Shown here: one piece after another, positions 18,216 through 27,687 of the stretch | Layout: every line of letters starts with the position of its first letter | Position numbering within the stretch: the stretch's first letter is position 1 | NCBI GenBank assembly: GCA_017860275.1 | Contig: JAFNAQ010000004.1 | Coordinates: forward strand, 186,001-250,000 | Length of the DNA: 64,000 nt | Source of the DNA: Bacteroidota bacterium | Lineage (GTDB): Bacteria; Bacteroidota; Bacteroidia; Bacteroidales; P3 | Direction: 5' to 3' | Program-made: the position numbers and the translations under genes | The notes under the pieces: generated by a model | The model's database searches: none | What the model was told of the DNA's origin: nothing | The model's input: only the letters and a program-made list of their open reading frames with translations

Positions 18216-18689
18216 TTATTTCTTTATTGTTCCAGTATATGTTACAGGGTAAGAACCACAATTCATATTAAATGTAATGCTGCTATCGGTTAGACTTCCT
18301 TGAAGATTAGTTATAGTGTAGCTTGGATATTCTCCACCCATAGCTATTGGCACAATACTATCGGCACTAATATTATAACTTCCATCCAATTGCTTAGAAT
18401 AATTCACTCCATTTATCCCCATATCAATTCTAACGGGCATATATGGAGAAAATTTTACTTGGAACATTTTTAAATTCATTTTCCCTTCGGTTAGTAACTC
18501 CGATTGAATAGAAACTGAGTCCTCAGCAAAGACGTTCTCGCCAGAGCCAATTGTAATTGTTCCAGAATAATCCTTCTTATCGCTTGTTGATACTTGTGTG
18601 TTTGAAGTATTATCATCATCTTTTTCTGTACAAGCCACTGCAAAAGTGCAAAGTATAAGAACTAATAATAGTTTTTTCATTGTTTTCAT
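18216..18689 (-). CDS. Calycin-like lipoprotein
   Basis: A 157-residue lipoprotein: signal peptide with lipobox FAVAC, then a small beta-barrel-like domain with repeated strands (KDYSGTITIGSG, NYSKQLDGSYNISADSIVPI, YPSYTITNLQGSL, YPVTYTGTIKK). This resembles the calycin-like lipoproteins found beside TonB receptors in Bacteroides. Such proteins are thought to hold ligands at the outer membrane. It lies between the receptor and the AraC gene with 2-8 bp gaps. Confidence 0.7.
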   Translation of the reverse strand: MKTMKKLLLVLILCTFAVACTEKDDDNTSNTQVSTSDKKDYSGTITIGSGENVFAEDSVSIQSELLTEGKMNLKMFQVKFSPYMPVRIDMGINGVNYSKQLDGSYNISADSIVPIAMGGEYPSYTITNLQGSLTDSSITFNMNCGSYPVTYTGTIKK

Positions 18690-18697
18690 TTTGTTGA

Positions 18698-20980
18698 TTA
18701 TGTATTAAATATTAATGTTAATCCGAATTGAATAGGTCTACCTTTTTGCACATAACTCTTGCCCAAAGACATAAAGTAAAAGGTGTTATAATCTGTATTA
18801 GTTATATTTCTTGCCCAAAGCCTTAGGTTAAACCTATCTCTATGTAGATTTATATTTGCATCTATTAGGCTATAATATTCTTGACTTACGGAGTTTGCCT
18901 CATCGAAGTAAATTTTCCCAGCTCCAGAGTAGCTTATTCCAAAGTTTATATCATCTATGTAATGGCTACTGAGGATAAGAAAATAGTATGCTCCTATTGA
19001 GATTGTATTGCTAGGAGAATAGGGAAGTTTCTTGTTGGAATAGTTTTCTTGTCCATTCTTATATTCAATAAACCTTGCATGGATAAATCCATAACTTAGG
19101 TTAAGACTTAGATTATCAATGTTTGCACGAATACTTGTCTCAACTCCCATACTCTTTGACCTACCTGCATTGGTCATCATCCTTCCCATCGATTTATCAT
19201 CTGGGAATATGGTTAATTGTTGGTTAATGCAATCCATATAGAATAGTGCAATATTACCTCTAAGTTTATTGTTGAGTAAATCGAAATGAGAACCCATCTC
19301 ATAATTCCAAATATACTCTGGTCTATATTTTATTATCTCATCTATTGAGTATTTTTGTTGAGAGTTTTCTAAGGTTATGCCCAAGTCTCTTAGCATATCC
19401 TCCCTCATCTTATTGCTTAGAATATCGGAAAATATCTGTGTATTATATCCTCCTGACTTATAACCCTTGGATATTGTTGCATAAATATTGACATCATCAT
19501 TAATATCATAAACTAAGGCTATTTTTGGTAAGAGTTCAAGAGTCTCTTGGCTTTCTTTGCCCCTAAGTATTGTGTTTAGTGGTTTATATTCATCCATAGT
19601 AAGGGTAAAGAGATAGTTTATTCTAATATCATTCTTATAATCCAATAATATATTTTCATAATCCATTCTTAGCCCTCCAATTAGTTTGAGGTTCTTATAC
19701 TTATATGAGCCTTGGCAATAGAGAGCTGTCCCGTAGCGAGGATAAATAAAGCTACTATTTGCATCAAACTCCTTTTCCCTAAAGAGTATATTATCATATG
19801 GAAAGGAGTGGTGAAGACCATTATTAATATTGTAAAGTATAATCTCATTAACCCCATCTTCCCTAAACCTTACTGGTGATTGCAAATCAAGATGTCGAGA
19901 AAATGAGTAAGAACCAATAATCCAATCGAAATTCTTGTTGCTGCTTATGGGTTTTAATATAAATTCTTGAGATAGACCAATCTCTCTTTGGGTTTGATTA
20001 AGGGTAAATAATGCCTTTTGAGAAAAGTCATTGTCGAGCAACATCTTATCGTCAAGAATTTGAATGGAAGATATGCTTAAGAGGTTTATTTTATTATTTC
20101 TATAGTTAATCTTTGTGCCATTTATTAGACTCTTTCTATCATACCCACATTTATCGTTATAGGAAATTGAAAAAGCTTGTTTCTTTTCAATATTATATTC
20201 AGAATAGGCATAGCCTCCTTGATTTAGGGAAGAAAAGATGGTGTTATTATACAGAGTCCAATTCTTATTAAACCTATATTGAATCTTTATTCTTGTGCCA
20301 AAATCCCTTGACCAGTCTGCCTTCTTATTTGTATAAGTATTTGTAAAGAAGCCAGATAAAGAGCCGTAATACATTCCTATGGAAAAAGCTAACTTATCGG
20401 ATTTCTTATAATAAACCGATGTCTTAGTTCTAAATAGTCCTCCATTGCCTGTTTCAAACTCTACTCTTTTCCCTTGGTAATTCATAGGAGAAAGTGAGGT
20501 AATATTAATAATTCCACCAAGGGTATTAAGTCCATAGAGAGTGGATTGAGCTCCTCGAATTATATCTATATTCTTTATATCCCAAAACTCAAAGTCGAAA
20601 TTACTCTTGTTCAGAATGGGGATATTATCCATATAATAACCGATAATTGGGTTGTCAATTCTTGAACCAATCCCTCTAACATAAATAGATGAGGTTGTCT
20701 TAGAGCCATAGTCTGGGATAAATAGATTAGGAGTATTCAATGCAATATCCTTAATTCCTTTAGAACCGTTGTTTTCAATATTCTTTATGTCGAATGAAGA
20801 AGATGAGAGGGCTTCATTTCTTAGAGAGGTATCGAATTTACACTCACTGGTGATAAATATCTCCTTTAAATTAATGCAGCTATCTCTATCGTTGTTTCTT
20901 TGCTGTGAATAGGATATGAGATGAGAAGAAAGTGCTACTAGCACTAAAACCATTCCATAAATTATTCTCTCAATTCTCAT
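18698..20980 (-). CDS. TonB-dependent outer-membrane receptor
   Basis: A 760-residue receptor. It has a signal peptide, a plug domain (ALNTPNLFIPDYGSKTTSSI, SIYVRGIGSR, IDIIRGAQSTLYGLNTLGGI) and a 22-strand-type barrel ending in the aromatic-containing GRPIQFGLTLIF. The plug's RGxxS-YG-LGG motifs are clear. It lacks the carboxypeptidase-like extension of SusC proteins and has no SusD neighbour. That fits an iron-complex or other small-ligand receptor rather than a glycan system. It heads the locus with the calycin-like lipoprotein and AraC regulator; upstream lies a long repeat-rich intergenic region. Confidence 0.9.
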   Translation of the reverse strand: MRIERIIYGMVLVLVALSSHLISYSQQRNNDRDSCINLKEIFITSECKFDTSLRNEALSSSSFDIKNIENNGSKGIKDIALNTPNLFIPDYGSKTTSSIYVRGIGSRIDNPIIGYYMDNIPILNKSNFDFEFWDIKNIDIIRGAQSTLYGLNTLGGIINITSLSPMNYQGKRVEFETGNGGLFRTKTSVYYKKSDKLAFSIGMYYGSLSGFFTNTYTNKKADWSRDFGTRIKIQYRFNKNWTLYNNTIFSSLNQGGYAYSEYNIEKKQAFSISYNDKCGYDRKSLINGTKINYRNNKINLLSISSIQILDDKMLLDNDFSQKALFTLNQTQREIGLSQEFILKPISSNKNFDWIIGSYSFSRHLDLQSPVRFREDGVNEIILYNINNGLHHSFPYDNILFREKEFDANSSFIYPRYGTALYCQGSYKYKNLKLIGGLRMDYENILLDYKNDIRINYLFTLTMDEYKPLNTILRGKESQETLELLPKIALVYDINDDVNIYATISKGYKSGGYNTQIFSDILSNKMREDMLRDLGITLENSQQKYSIDEIIKYRPEYIWNYEMGSHFDLLNNKLRGNIALFYMDCINQQLTIFPDDKSMGRMMTNAGRSKSMGVETSIRANIDNLSLNLSYGFIHARFIEYKNGQENYSNKKLPYSPSNTISIGAYYFLILSSHYIDDINFGISYSGAGKIYFDEANSVSQEYYSLIDANINLHRDRFNLRLWARNITNTDYNTFYFMSLGKSYVQKGRPIQFGLTLIFNT

Positions 20981-21382
20981 ATTTTGCTAGGATTGCTCAA
21001 ATTAGTTTGCAAAACTACAAAAAACAAATCAAAGCATATAGGATAAAAACTCTCAATAATAGGATAAAACAATCCATGAGGTTTAAAAACATTTAAATCT
21101 CTCGCATCAATAATAGGATAAACCCAAAGTAAAACCAGCTAAAACTTCAATCAAATCCAATAAAAACTCAAGAGAATAAGGTTTAAAATTATTTATATAA
21201 GGATTTGTTTTACTGAGATGTACATCTAAAGATGCTAAGATGCACATCTCAGCACGCTAAGATGTACATCTTAAGACAGCGAGATGCACATCTTAGCAGA
21301 GTAAGATGTGCATCTCAATAAACTTAATCAAGGACTTTATAAACTTAATCCTTATCCTATCAACCTTAAACCTCTTAATCTC
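20981..21382. repeat. 22-bp periodic palindrome array and degenerate repeats
   Basis: No gene. Five 12-bp palindromes or near-palindromes start exactly 22 bp apart: AGATGTACATCT (21216), AGATGCACATCT (21238), AGATGTACATCT (21260), AGATGCACATCT (21282) and AGATGTGCATCT (21304). They are separated by 10-bp spacers with partial similarity. Before them, 21036-21190 carries a looser repeat with AGGATAAA at 21040, 21061 and 21115. The array lies upstream of the TonB receptor gene and downstream of the DUF4153 gene. Not CRISPR: the spacers are too short and no cas genes are near. Confidence 0.9.
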
Positions 21383-22885
21383 CTATTTAATTAGGATATA
21401 ATCGACATGAAAGCTTATCTCGTCTTTTAGGTTGTTCTTGAAATTTATATTCGAAAAGACAATTGTCATTGTTGGTGTATCCTTGATAAAGAATTTATTT
21501 GGATTCTTCTTTACATAGTCCTCCTTGTCCTTTATTTGCTTAAACTTCTCAATGCTTATTCCAAGACGTTGAATTTGCTCTTGAAGTAATACTTTATTAT
21601 CTGCTTTAAATACATTATCTCCCTTATCGTTATATATTTTTATTTTCTTTTCATCAGAGCTATAATGCCAATCCTTATCTTCAGAATTATTATATATCAA
21701 ATTAATTAATTGTTTATAGTTTGAAATATCAAAGCTAATCATTGGATTACTAAGATAATTGATGGTTGCAGCCTCTTCCAATTTGTCTTTTTCTGATATT
21801 GGTCTTGAGGCTTGAGAGTATTTCTCTATTGACTTTGCATCAATATATGGTATAAATGTAAAGCTACTAATGATTATGATTGTAATTATTGAAAGGATAT
21901 AGTACTTCTTTGAATGTTTAAATAATAATGCTATAATCCATATTGTTAGGATTATTACACTAAGGAGAAGATAAACCCTTGGTATTGTTAATCCATATTC
22001 TAATACTCTAACCATTGTTGCAATCCAAAGCATAATCAAAGCAGGAATTGAATAATAACTAAAATAAGGGAAGAACCATTTTTGGAAAGGTTTTTCGTAT
22101 GAATCAGTTGCCGTCTTAATAACTAATCCCAGCATCAAGAAACCTATTGCCGTTGCTGATACAACTCCTTGTGGTAAGGAGAAACTAATAAGTATCTTGG
22201 CAAAATAGACATATAGTATTATCCCAAATATATAGAAAGCAGGAGTAAGTATATACTTAATTAGGATAGTGTCTAGTTTGTCTCCCAAAATTTTTCTCTC
22301 TGTCTTGGTGTCGAAGATAAGAAAGATTATAGGGAAGACAACCATATATGAAAATCCAAAGAATATTTTCTCGAAGGTTCTATGTACTAATTCTATTTCG
22401 AAGATATATTTTATTGACTCAAGAATAGAATACAACAAACCTATGCAGATTGAGGCTAAGATAATTGAAATAGCAATACTTGTTAGAGATTGAATTATTG
22501 TACTAACAAAATATATATTCTCCTTTCTTTTCTTTGCTATATATATAAGTAGTATTGTTGTTATTAATGCAATAAACATCCTTTCCGACATATCAATCTT
22601 TAGGAGATAGATTAGAGGAATGATAAGAAAGGATATATAATACAAATATCTTTGTTTAGTATTTTGTGTAAATAGGTTTATTGAGTAGATTATTCCAAAG
22701 CATATTGGGAAACAGAAGTAGAAATTATCAATATATGTCTCTTGCCATTTCTCAAAGAAGATATTTGTGATGATAAAACTCAGAGCAAAGGCAATTGAAG
22801 TAATTAGTTCTAAAAGATAGCTTTTAAATATTCTTTGAAAGCTTTGTTTTGCTTCTTGATACTTGTTTGAGAACCAGTTTTTCAT
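21383..22885 (-). CDS. DUF4153 polytopic membrane protein
   Basis: A 500-residue protein with about ten membrane helices in the first 350 residues, then a soluble C-terminal domain of about 150 residues (PISEKDKLEEAATINYLSNP, TPTMTIVFSNI). The layout fits the DUF4153 family, whose role is unknown; some members occur near two-component or GntR genes. No catalytic motif seen. The C-terminal domain is probably extracytoplasmic. Confidence 0.65.
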   Translation of the reverse strand: MKNWFSNKYQEAKQSFQRIFKSYLLELITSIAFALSFIITNIFFEKWQETYIDNFYFCFPICFGIIYSINLFTQNTKQRYLYYISFLIIPLIYLLKIDMSERMFIALITTILLIYIAKKRKENIYFVSTIIQSLTSIAISIILASICIGLLYSILESIKYIFEIELVHRTFEKIFFGFSYMVVFPIIFLIFDTKTERKILGDKLDTILIKYILTPAFYIFGIILYVYFAKILISFSLPQGVVSATAIGFLMLGLVIKTATDSYEKPFQKWFFPYFSYYSIPALIMLWIATMVRVLEYGLTIPRVYLLLSVIILTIWIIALLFKHSKKYYILSIITIIIISSFTFIPYIDAKSIEKYSQASRPISEKDKLEEAATINYLSNPMISFDISNYKQLINLIYNNSEDKDWHYSSDEKKIKIYNDKGDNVFKADNKVLLQEQIQRLGISIEKFKQIKDKEDYVKKNPNKFFIKDTPTMTIVFSNINFKNNLKDEISFHVDYILIK

Positions 22886-22920
22886 ATTGATTAATTTATT
22901 GATTTGATTCTATATAACAA

Positions 22921-22950
22921 AAAAGAGACGCATTTTGTTGCGTCTCTTTT
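22921..22950 (-). terminator. Terminator after the OmpA-TPR lipoprotein gene
   Basis: AAAAGAGACGCA and TGCGTCTCTTTT form a perfect 12-bp stem around a short TTTTGT loop, between two minus-strand genes. Confidence 0.85.
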
Positions 22951-22990
22951 GTATTTTAATATTTCCTTTTACTAGCTAAGGAATAATTTC

Positions 22991-24820
22991 TTAGTTGTTT
23001 ACTATGTTTTGGAAGTCTAGGTTAGAGATATAACGACGGAATTCTAAATCGTTTTTAGCCTTGTATTTATATTCTGGTTCTTGGTTACAAGCCTCACGAA
23101 GATTCTTTATTAAACCAGGTACATCGTCTAAACGTGCATAACAAACAGCTCTTAGGTAGTTAACCTCAGATGTTTGATCCATACAGCAATCAAGAGTACG
23201 AATAGCATTACCTGTGTTTCCAGTTAATAATTGGATAAGGGCAAGGTTATAAATACATTTTCTTCCATCAAGCATTTTTGATGCAGCTTCGTAGTTTCCT
23301 TTCTTGATTTCAACAATAGCTTGGTTAACCATTGCTTGTTCGTTTCCAAGTTCAACAGCTTTCTTCATATACATATCAGCAGTTTTTACGTCCTTAAGTG
23401 CAAGGTGTAATAATGCTAAGTTGTTTTGAACAGTTGGGTTTTCTGGAGAAAGTTTATCAGCAACTTCTAAGAAACGTTTTGATTCTTCTAATTGGTTAAG
23501 GTTGATTGCAACAGCTCCTGCATTATTCCATCCTGACCACTCAGAGCCGAAACGTTCAGTTGTAGAAGTATAGATTTTTAATTTGTTTGCATAGTTGTGA
23601 GTAAGAGATGCAGCATACATAAGTTCGTCGAAGGTTAAATCGTCAGGACTTGTTGTTGCCATCTTAGCAATTTCTTGATCTGTCTTTTGAACACCAGAGA
23701 AGTTGAAAGCAATCTCTCCACGTCTTAGAGTAGGAAGGATATCTTCTTCGATTTGACGGAAAACAATAGACATGTTTCTGATTTCTTGTTCACGACGAAT
23801 CTTATCTGGTTGTGATTTTACAACATTTACAACAGTATTCTTTTCTTTTAATGAACTACCTTCAACAAGGCGAAGGAAGTTTTCCCAGTCTTCACCCTTA
23901 GCATTTGTTGTAATAACAACATCTTTCTTTGCGTCGTTGATATAGTTTTGAAGGTCGTTTTTCTTTATGTTTTCTGCCTTAGCTCTTTCGGTTAAAGCGT
24001 CATTAAGAATTTGGTTTACTAAGTTATATGTAGTCTCAGCACGTTTCTTCGATAGACCAATATTGAAACTTTCTTCTCCCTCAGGTGATGCCCAAGCGTT
24101 AACGAAGATTTGACGTGGTACATTATTATTAGCAATATAAGATTTCATATTGTCGATAGCTCTCTTAGTATCACTTTTCTTATTTTGAGTATTATCCCAG
24201 TTAAGGTTAAACATATTTACAGTAAAGAATACATCTGCACTCATCAATTGGTTAGTCTTCGGAGCATAGTTGTGAGGTGCAATACCTAAGTCTCCTCTAA
24301 TATCTACTCTGTTTGAAGTAGAGTTAATACCTGTTCCTAATTTTACATTACCAAGATAAAGAGCCTTGTTGTTTTCTAATGCCTCAGCCCAAGTTGCATT
24401 AGCTTCATTTACAGCTTTTGCCTTGTATGCTATAGGGTTAAGAGTTAGAGTAGCATTCTCCATACCTTGACGATAAGCAACAGTATCTTTGTAAACAAAA
24501 CGTCCTCCAGTTGATTTCTCAATTGCTTTTCCGTTTCCTTCAACCTTAGAGCCTTTTAGGTTCATTTGAGAAAGGATAACTTCTCCTGTTTCCCAAGTAA
24601 GTACTGGTTGAAGATAAACAACAGCATCTTTTTGGAAGTATTTTTCTGGGATGTTACCATTAATAGTAACAACAACCTTGTCTCCATGAACCTCAAGAGG
24701 ATTTGGAGTTATTTGGTAACGTACATCTTTATGGTTTTTTTGCATTGTATTTATGCTACCACAAGAGCTAGCAAGAACCAATAAACCTATAAGTAAGGTA
24801 AATAATGTTGACTTTCTCAT
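22991..24820 (-). CDS. OmpA-like and TPR domain lipoprotein
   Basis: A 609-residue lipoprotein (lipobox LASSC). The order is a beta-rich N-terminal region (about residues 30-200), an OmpA-like region around residues 220-280 with FVNAWASPEGEESFNIGLSK followed by KRAETTYN (the peptidoglycan-binding pattern), then TPR repeats (NQLEESKRFLEVADKLSPEN, LHLALKDVKTADMYMKKAVE). Bacteroidales have such large OmpA/TPR proteins as envelope anchors. It has its own terminator at 22921-22950 and stands alone. Confidence 0.75.
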   Translation of the reverse strand: MRKSTLFTLLIGLLVLASSCGSINTMQKNHKDVRYQITPNPLEVHGDKVVVTINGNIPEKYFQKDAVVYLQPVLTWETGEVILSQMNLKGSKVEGNGKAIEKSTGGRFVYKDTVAYRQGMENATLTLNPIAYKAKAVNEANATWAEALENNKALYLGNVKLGTGINSTSNRVDIRGDLGIAPHNYAPKTNQLMSADVFFTVNMFNLNWDNTQNKKSDTKRAIDNMKSYIANNNVPRQIFVNAWASPEGEESFNIGLSKKRAETTYNLVNQILNDALTERAKAENIKKNDLQNYINDAKKDVVITTNAKGEDWENFLRLVEGSSLKEKNTVVNVVKSQPDKIRREQEIRNMSIVFRQIEEDILPTLRRGEIAFNFSGVQKTDQEIAKMATTSPDDLTFDELMYAASLTHNYANKLKIYTSTTERFGSEWSGWNNAGAVAINLNQLEESKRFLEVADKLSPENPTVQNNLALLHLALKDVKTADMYMKKAVELGNEQAMVNQAIVEIKKGNYEAASKMLDGRKCIYNLALIQLLTGNTGNAIRTLDCCMDQTSEVNYLRAVCYARLDDVPGLIKNLREACNQEPEYKYKAKNDLEFRRYISNLDFQNIVNN

Positions 24821-24902
24821 ATTATGTTTGAAATTAATTTGTTTTAAATGGGATTTTTACAATATGCAAATGTATTAATAAAAAATGATATTCTATGTAT
24901 TT

Positions 24903-25832
24903 TTAGTTCATTTTTGTTCTTTTGATAATATATGGAAGTAGTATCTGCTCAAATCCTTGGTTAATATCTGCATCCACAAAATCAATCTTCATGTTTGCAC
25001 AAGCCTCTTTTATTGATTTGAATTTACTTGCAATGGTTTGGGTATATATTTCTCTTATCTCTTGAGGATTCAACTTTACTTCTTGAAGAGTTTCTATATC
25101 AACAAAACGATGAGGTCTGTTCTCGAAATTGAAATCTATCTCCTTTGCCTTGTCTGAAACATGGAAAAGTATGACCTCGTGTTTGGAATGTCTAAGATGC
25201 TGAAGCGAAGAGATTAACTCCTTTTCATCACCATTTTCAGAGAGTAGGTCAGTAAATATAATAATCAATGAGCGGCGATGAATACTTTCGGCAAGCTCAT
25301 GCAAAAGAGGAGAGATATTTGTCGTAAACCTTTCTCCACCTTCTTGGGCAAGGAGAAGGTTCTCCAAATTCTCAAAAATATGTTTCTTGTGAGCAAAGTT
25401 CGATTTTATATCTGTAATGTTATCAATCTTATCGGATATTAGGCTTAGACCGAAGGCATCTCTTTGCCTTGATAACATCTGAACCAAGACTCCGCAAGCA
25501 TATGCTGCAAAAGTAATTTTATTGGGATTTTGAAAAGAAGGTAAGTGGTCGAAGGGGAAATACATAGAAGAAGAATGATCTACTACCAAAAGGCATCTTA
25601 GATTTGTTTCTTGTTCATATTTCTTTACAAAGAGTTTTTCTGTTCTAGCAAAGAGTTTCCAGTCTATGTTTTTTATTGATTCTCCTGAATTGTAAAGCCT
25701 ATGTTCGGCAAATTCTACAGAGAAACCATGAAAGGGACTCTTGTGCAAACCTGTGATAAACCCTTCGACCACTTGGTTTGTAACCAATTCCAAAGAAGGA
25801 TATCCGATTATTTTTTCAATTCTATCGGACAT
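24903..25832 (-). CDS. DUF58 domain protein (MoxR-associated type)
   Basis: A 309-residue DUF58 protein. It has the N-terminal motif GEHRLYNSGESIKNIDWKL-like (here AEHRLYNSGESIKNIDWKLF) and a von Willebrand-like stretch LLVVDHSSSMYF with a DxSxS metal-binding pattern. DUF58 proteins usually work with a MoxR AAA+ ATPase and Bat proteins in envelope stress tolerance. No moxR or bat gene lies beside it here. It is 9 bp downstream of trxA on the same strand. Confidence 0.85.
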   Translation of the reverse strand: MSDRIEKIIGYPSLELVTNQVVEGFITGLHKSPFHGFSVEFAEHRLYNSGESIKNIDWKLFARTEKLFVKKYEQETNLRCLLVVDHSSSMYFPFDHLPSFQNPNKITFAAYACGVLVQMLSRQRDAFGLSLISDKIDNITDIKSNFAHKKHIFENLENLLLAQEGGERFTTNISPLLHELAESIHRRSLIIIFTDLLSENGDEKELISSLQHLRHSKHEVILFHVSDKAKEIDFNFENRPHRFVDIETLQEVKLNPQEIREIYTQTIASKFKSIKEACANMKIDFVDADINQGFEQILLPYIIKRTKMN

Positions 25833-25841
25833 TTGGTTCTA

Positions 25842-26159
25842 TTAAATGTGTTTTTCTATTGTTTCAACAAATTTAGCCTTTGATTGAGCTCCAACAAGTT
25901 TTTCAACAAGTTCTCCATTCTTAATGAAAAGAACAGTAGGGATATTACGGATTGAGAATTTAGAAGTAACCTCAGTGTTACCGTCCACATCAACTTTTCC
26001 TATTACTACTTTCCCTTCATATTCTGTTGCTAACTCTTCTATGATTGGAGATATTTGACGACAAGGTCCACACCATTCTGCCCAAAAATCTAAAACAACT
26101 AATTTGTCAGATTTCAAAACTTCGCTTTCAAATGTAGCGTCTGTAATTGCTAATGCCAT
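25842..26159 (-). CDS. trxA: Thioredoxin
   Basis: A 105-residue classical thioredoxin with the active site WAEWCGPCRQ, the cis-proline region IRNIPTVLFIKNGE and the final VGAQSKAKFVETI. It reduces cytosolic disulfides and can serve arsenate reductase ArsC, one form of which is encoded at 50387. It is divergent from butyrate kinase and directly upstream of the DUF58 gene. Confidence 0.95.
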   Translation of the reverse strand: MALAITDATFESEVLKSDKLVVLDFWAEWCGPCRQISPIIEELATEYEGKVVIGKVDVDGNTEVTSKFSIRNIPTVLFIKNGELVEKLVGAQSKAKFVETIEKHI

Positions 26160-26253
26160 TTTAATTCAATTTTTAAGTGTTTATTCAAGCTACAAAAATA
26201 GTATTTTTTTCGATATTCAAAGCATAATTAATATTAACAACAGACCAAGAGGC

Positions 26254-26284
26254 TTTGTGGTTTCGAAAAAAGGCTGTAATTTTG
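26254..26284 (+). promoter_or_regulatory. Promoter of butyrate kinase gene
   Basis: TTTG at 26254-26257, 19-bp spacer, TAATTTTG at 26277-26284; matches the Bacteroidota -33/-7 form. ATG follows 45 bp later. Confidence 0.7.
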
Positions 26285-26328
26285 CCCTCAGATATTATCA
26301 ATCAATCAATTAATCATTCAAAAAGTTT

Positions 26329-27408
26329 ATGAGCGTGAAAAACCTTATTTTAGCAATAAATCCAGGTTCAACATCAACAAAGATTGCTGTTTACGATGGT
26401 GAGGAGCAATTGTTTATCAAGAACATCAAACATGCAGCAGAAGATATTGCAAAGTTTGACAAAATAGCAGATCAATACGAGTTTAGAAAAGATATAATCT
26501 TAAAAGAAATTTCTCAAGAGGGGTTTAATCTACAAGAATTTAAAGTAATTGTAGGTCGTGGAGGATTATTAAAGCCAATTTCTGGAGGAATATGGGAAGT
26601 TAATGAAGCGATGAAAAACGATTTAAGAATCGGCGTTTCAGGACAACATGCTTCTAATCTTGGAGGATTAATAGCTTCTGATATTGCAGCAACAATTCCA
26701 AATGCAAAAGCAATTATTGCAGATCCTGTTGTTGTAGACGAATTGGAAGATATTGCAAGAGTAAGTGGTCATCCATTAATGCCAAGACGTTCAGTTTTTC
26801 ATGCATTAAACCAAAAAGCTATCGCTCGTAAACACTCAAAAGCAGTAGGAAAACCTTATGAAGACCTAAACCTAATCATCGTTCACCTTGGTGGAGGTAT
26901 TAGTGTTGGAGCACATAAGGGAGGAATGGTTATAGATGTTAACCAAGCTCTTGACGGAGAAGGTCCATTCTCACCAGAAAGAACAGGTTCTTTACCAGTT
27001 AATGAAGTAATAAGAGTTTGCTTTAGTGGCGAGTACACAGAGGCTCAAATCAGAAAAATGGTTTGTGGAGCAGGTGGTTTCGTTGCTTACTTAGGAACAA
27101 ACGACGCTTACCAAGTTGAGTGTAAGGCAGCAGAAGGAGACAAACAAGCAGAATTTATACAAGATGCAATGGCATACCAAGTTTCAAAAGAAATTGGAGC
27201 AATTGCAACAGTACTTAAAGGCAAGGTAGATGGAATTCTTCTAACAGGAGGAATTGCATATAGCAAACCATTCGTTGCAGCAGTAAGTGAGAGAGTAGAA
27301 TTTATTGCTCCTATCACTGTTTATGCAGGAGAAGATGAAATGGGATCACTTGCAATGAACGCAATGTTGCTAATAAATAAAGAAGTTGAAAGCAAAATCT
27401 ACGTATAA
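26329..27408 (+). CDS. buk: Butyrate kinase
   Basis: A 359-residue acetokinase-family enzyme that interconverts butyryl phosphate + ADP and butyrate + ATP. Motifs are the N-terminal phosphate loop LAINPGSTSTKIAVYD, the substrate region PVVVDELEDIARVSGHP, HLGGGISVGAHKGG (adenosine/phosphate) and LTGGIAYSKPFV. Butyrate-type length and the DELEDIARVSG region separate it from acetate kinase. No phosphotransbutyrylase gene lies next to it. It has its own promoter and terminator. Confidence 0.93.
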   Translation: MSVKNLILAINPGSTSTKIAVYDGEEQLFIKNIKHAAEDIAKFDKIADQYEFRKDIILKEISQEGFNLQEFKVIVGRGGLLKPISGGIWEVNEAMKNDLRIGVSGQHASNLGGLIASDIAATIPNAKAIIADPVVVDELEDIARVSGHPLMPRRSVFHALNQKAIARKHSKAVGKPYEDLNLIIVHLGGGISVGAHKGGMVIDVNQALDGEGPFSPERTGSLPVNEVIRVCFSGEYTEAQIRKMVCGAGGFVAYLGTNDAYQVECKAAEGDKQAEFIQDAMAYQVSKEIGAIATVLKGKVDGILLTGGIAYSKPFVAAVSERVEFIAPITVYAGEDEMGSLAMNAMLLINKEVESKIYV

Positions 27409-27453
27409 TACTTATATTTTTACATAGATTTTAATTAAAACAACAAATGATAT

Positions 27454-27487
27454 AAGAGGGTGATTATTAAAAGATAATCGCCCTCTT
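27454..27487 (+). terminator. Terminator after butyrate kinase
   Basis: AAGAGGGTGATTAT pairs with ATAATCGCCCTCTT around a short A-rich loop (one G-C/G-T irregularity), followed by T-rich sequence. Confidence 0.85.
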
Positions 27488-27531
27488 TCTTTATAAGGGA
27501 AAACAAATAAACAGAAAAAATAAACCGATAA

Positions 27532-27563
27532 TTTGGTAGTAATATAGAAAATATATATCTTTG
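27532..27563 (+). promoter_or_regulatory. Promoter of tRNA-Phe
   Basis: TTTG at 27532-27535, 20-bp spacer, TATCTTTG at 27556-27563; the tRNA starts 20 bp later. Confidence 0.75.
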
Positions 27564-27582
27564 CACCCTCAATTAGAGAAAA

Positions 27583-27655
<73 letters not shown>

Positions 27656-27662
27656 CAAAAGA

Positions 27663-27687
27663 AAGCTGAAGATTTAATCTTCAGCTT
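27663..27687 (+). terminator. Terminator after tRNA-Phe
   Basis: AAGCTGAAGATT and AATCTTCAGCTT form a perfect stem, then TTTCTTTTT. Confidence 0.85.

Noticed and set aside
21216-21315. CRISPR-like array
   Set aside because: Repeats are 12-bp palindromes with 10-bp spacers that resemble one another; CRISPR repeats and spacers are longer and no cas genes lie near. The same reasoning rules out 46092-46188.
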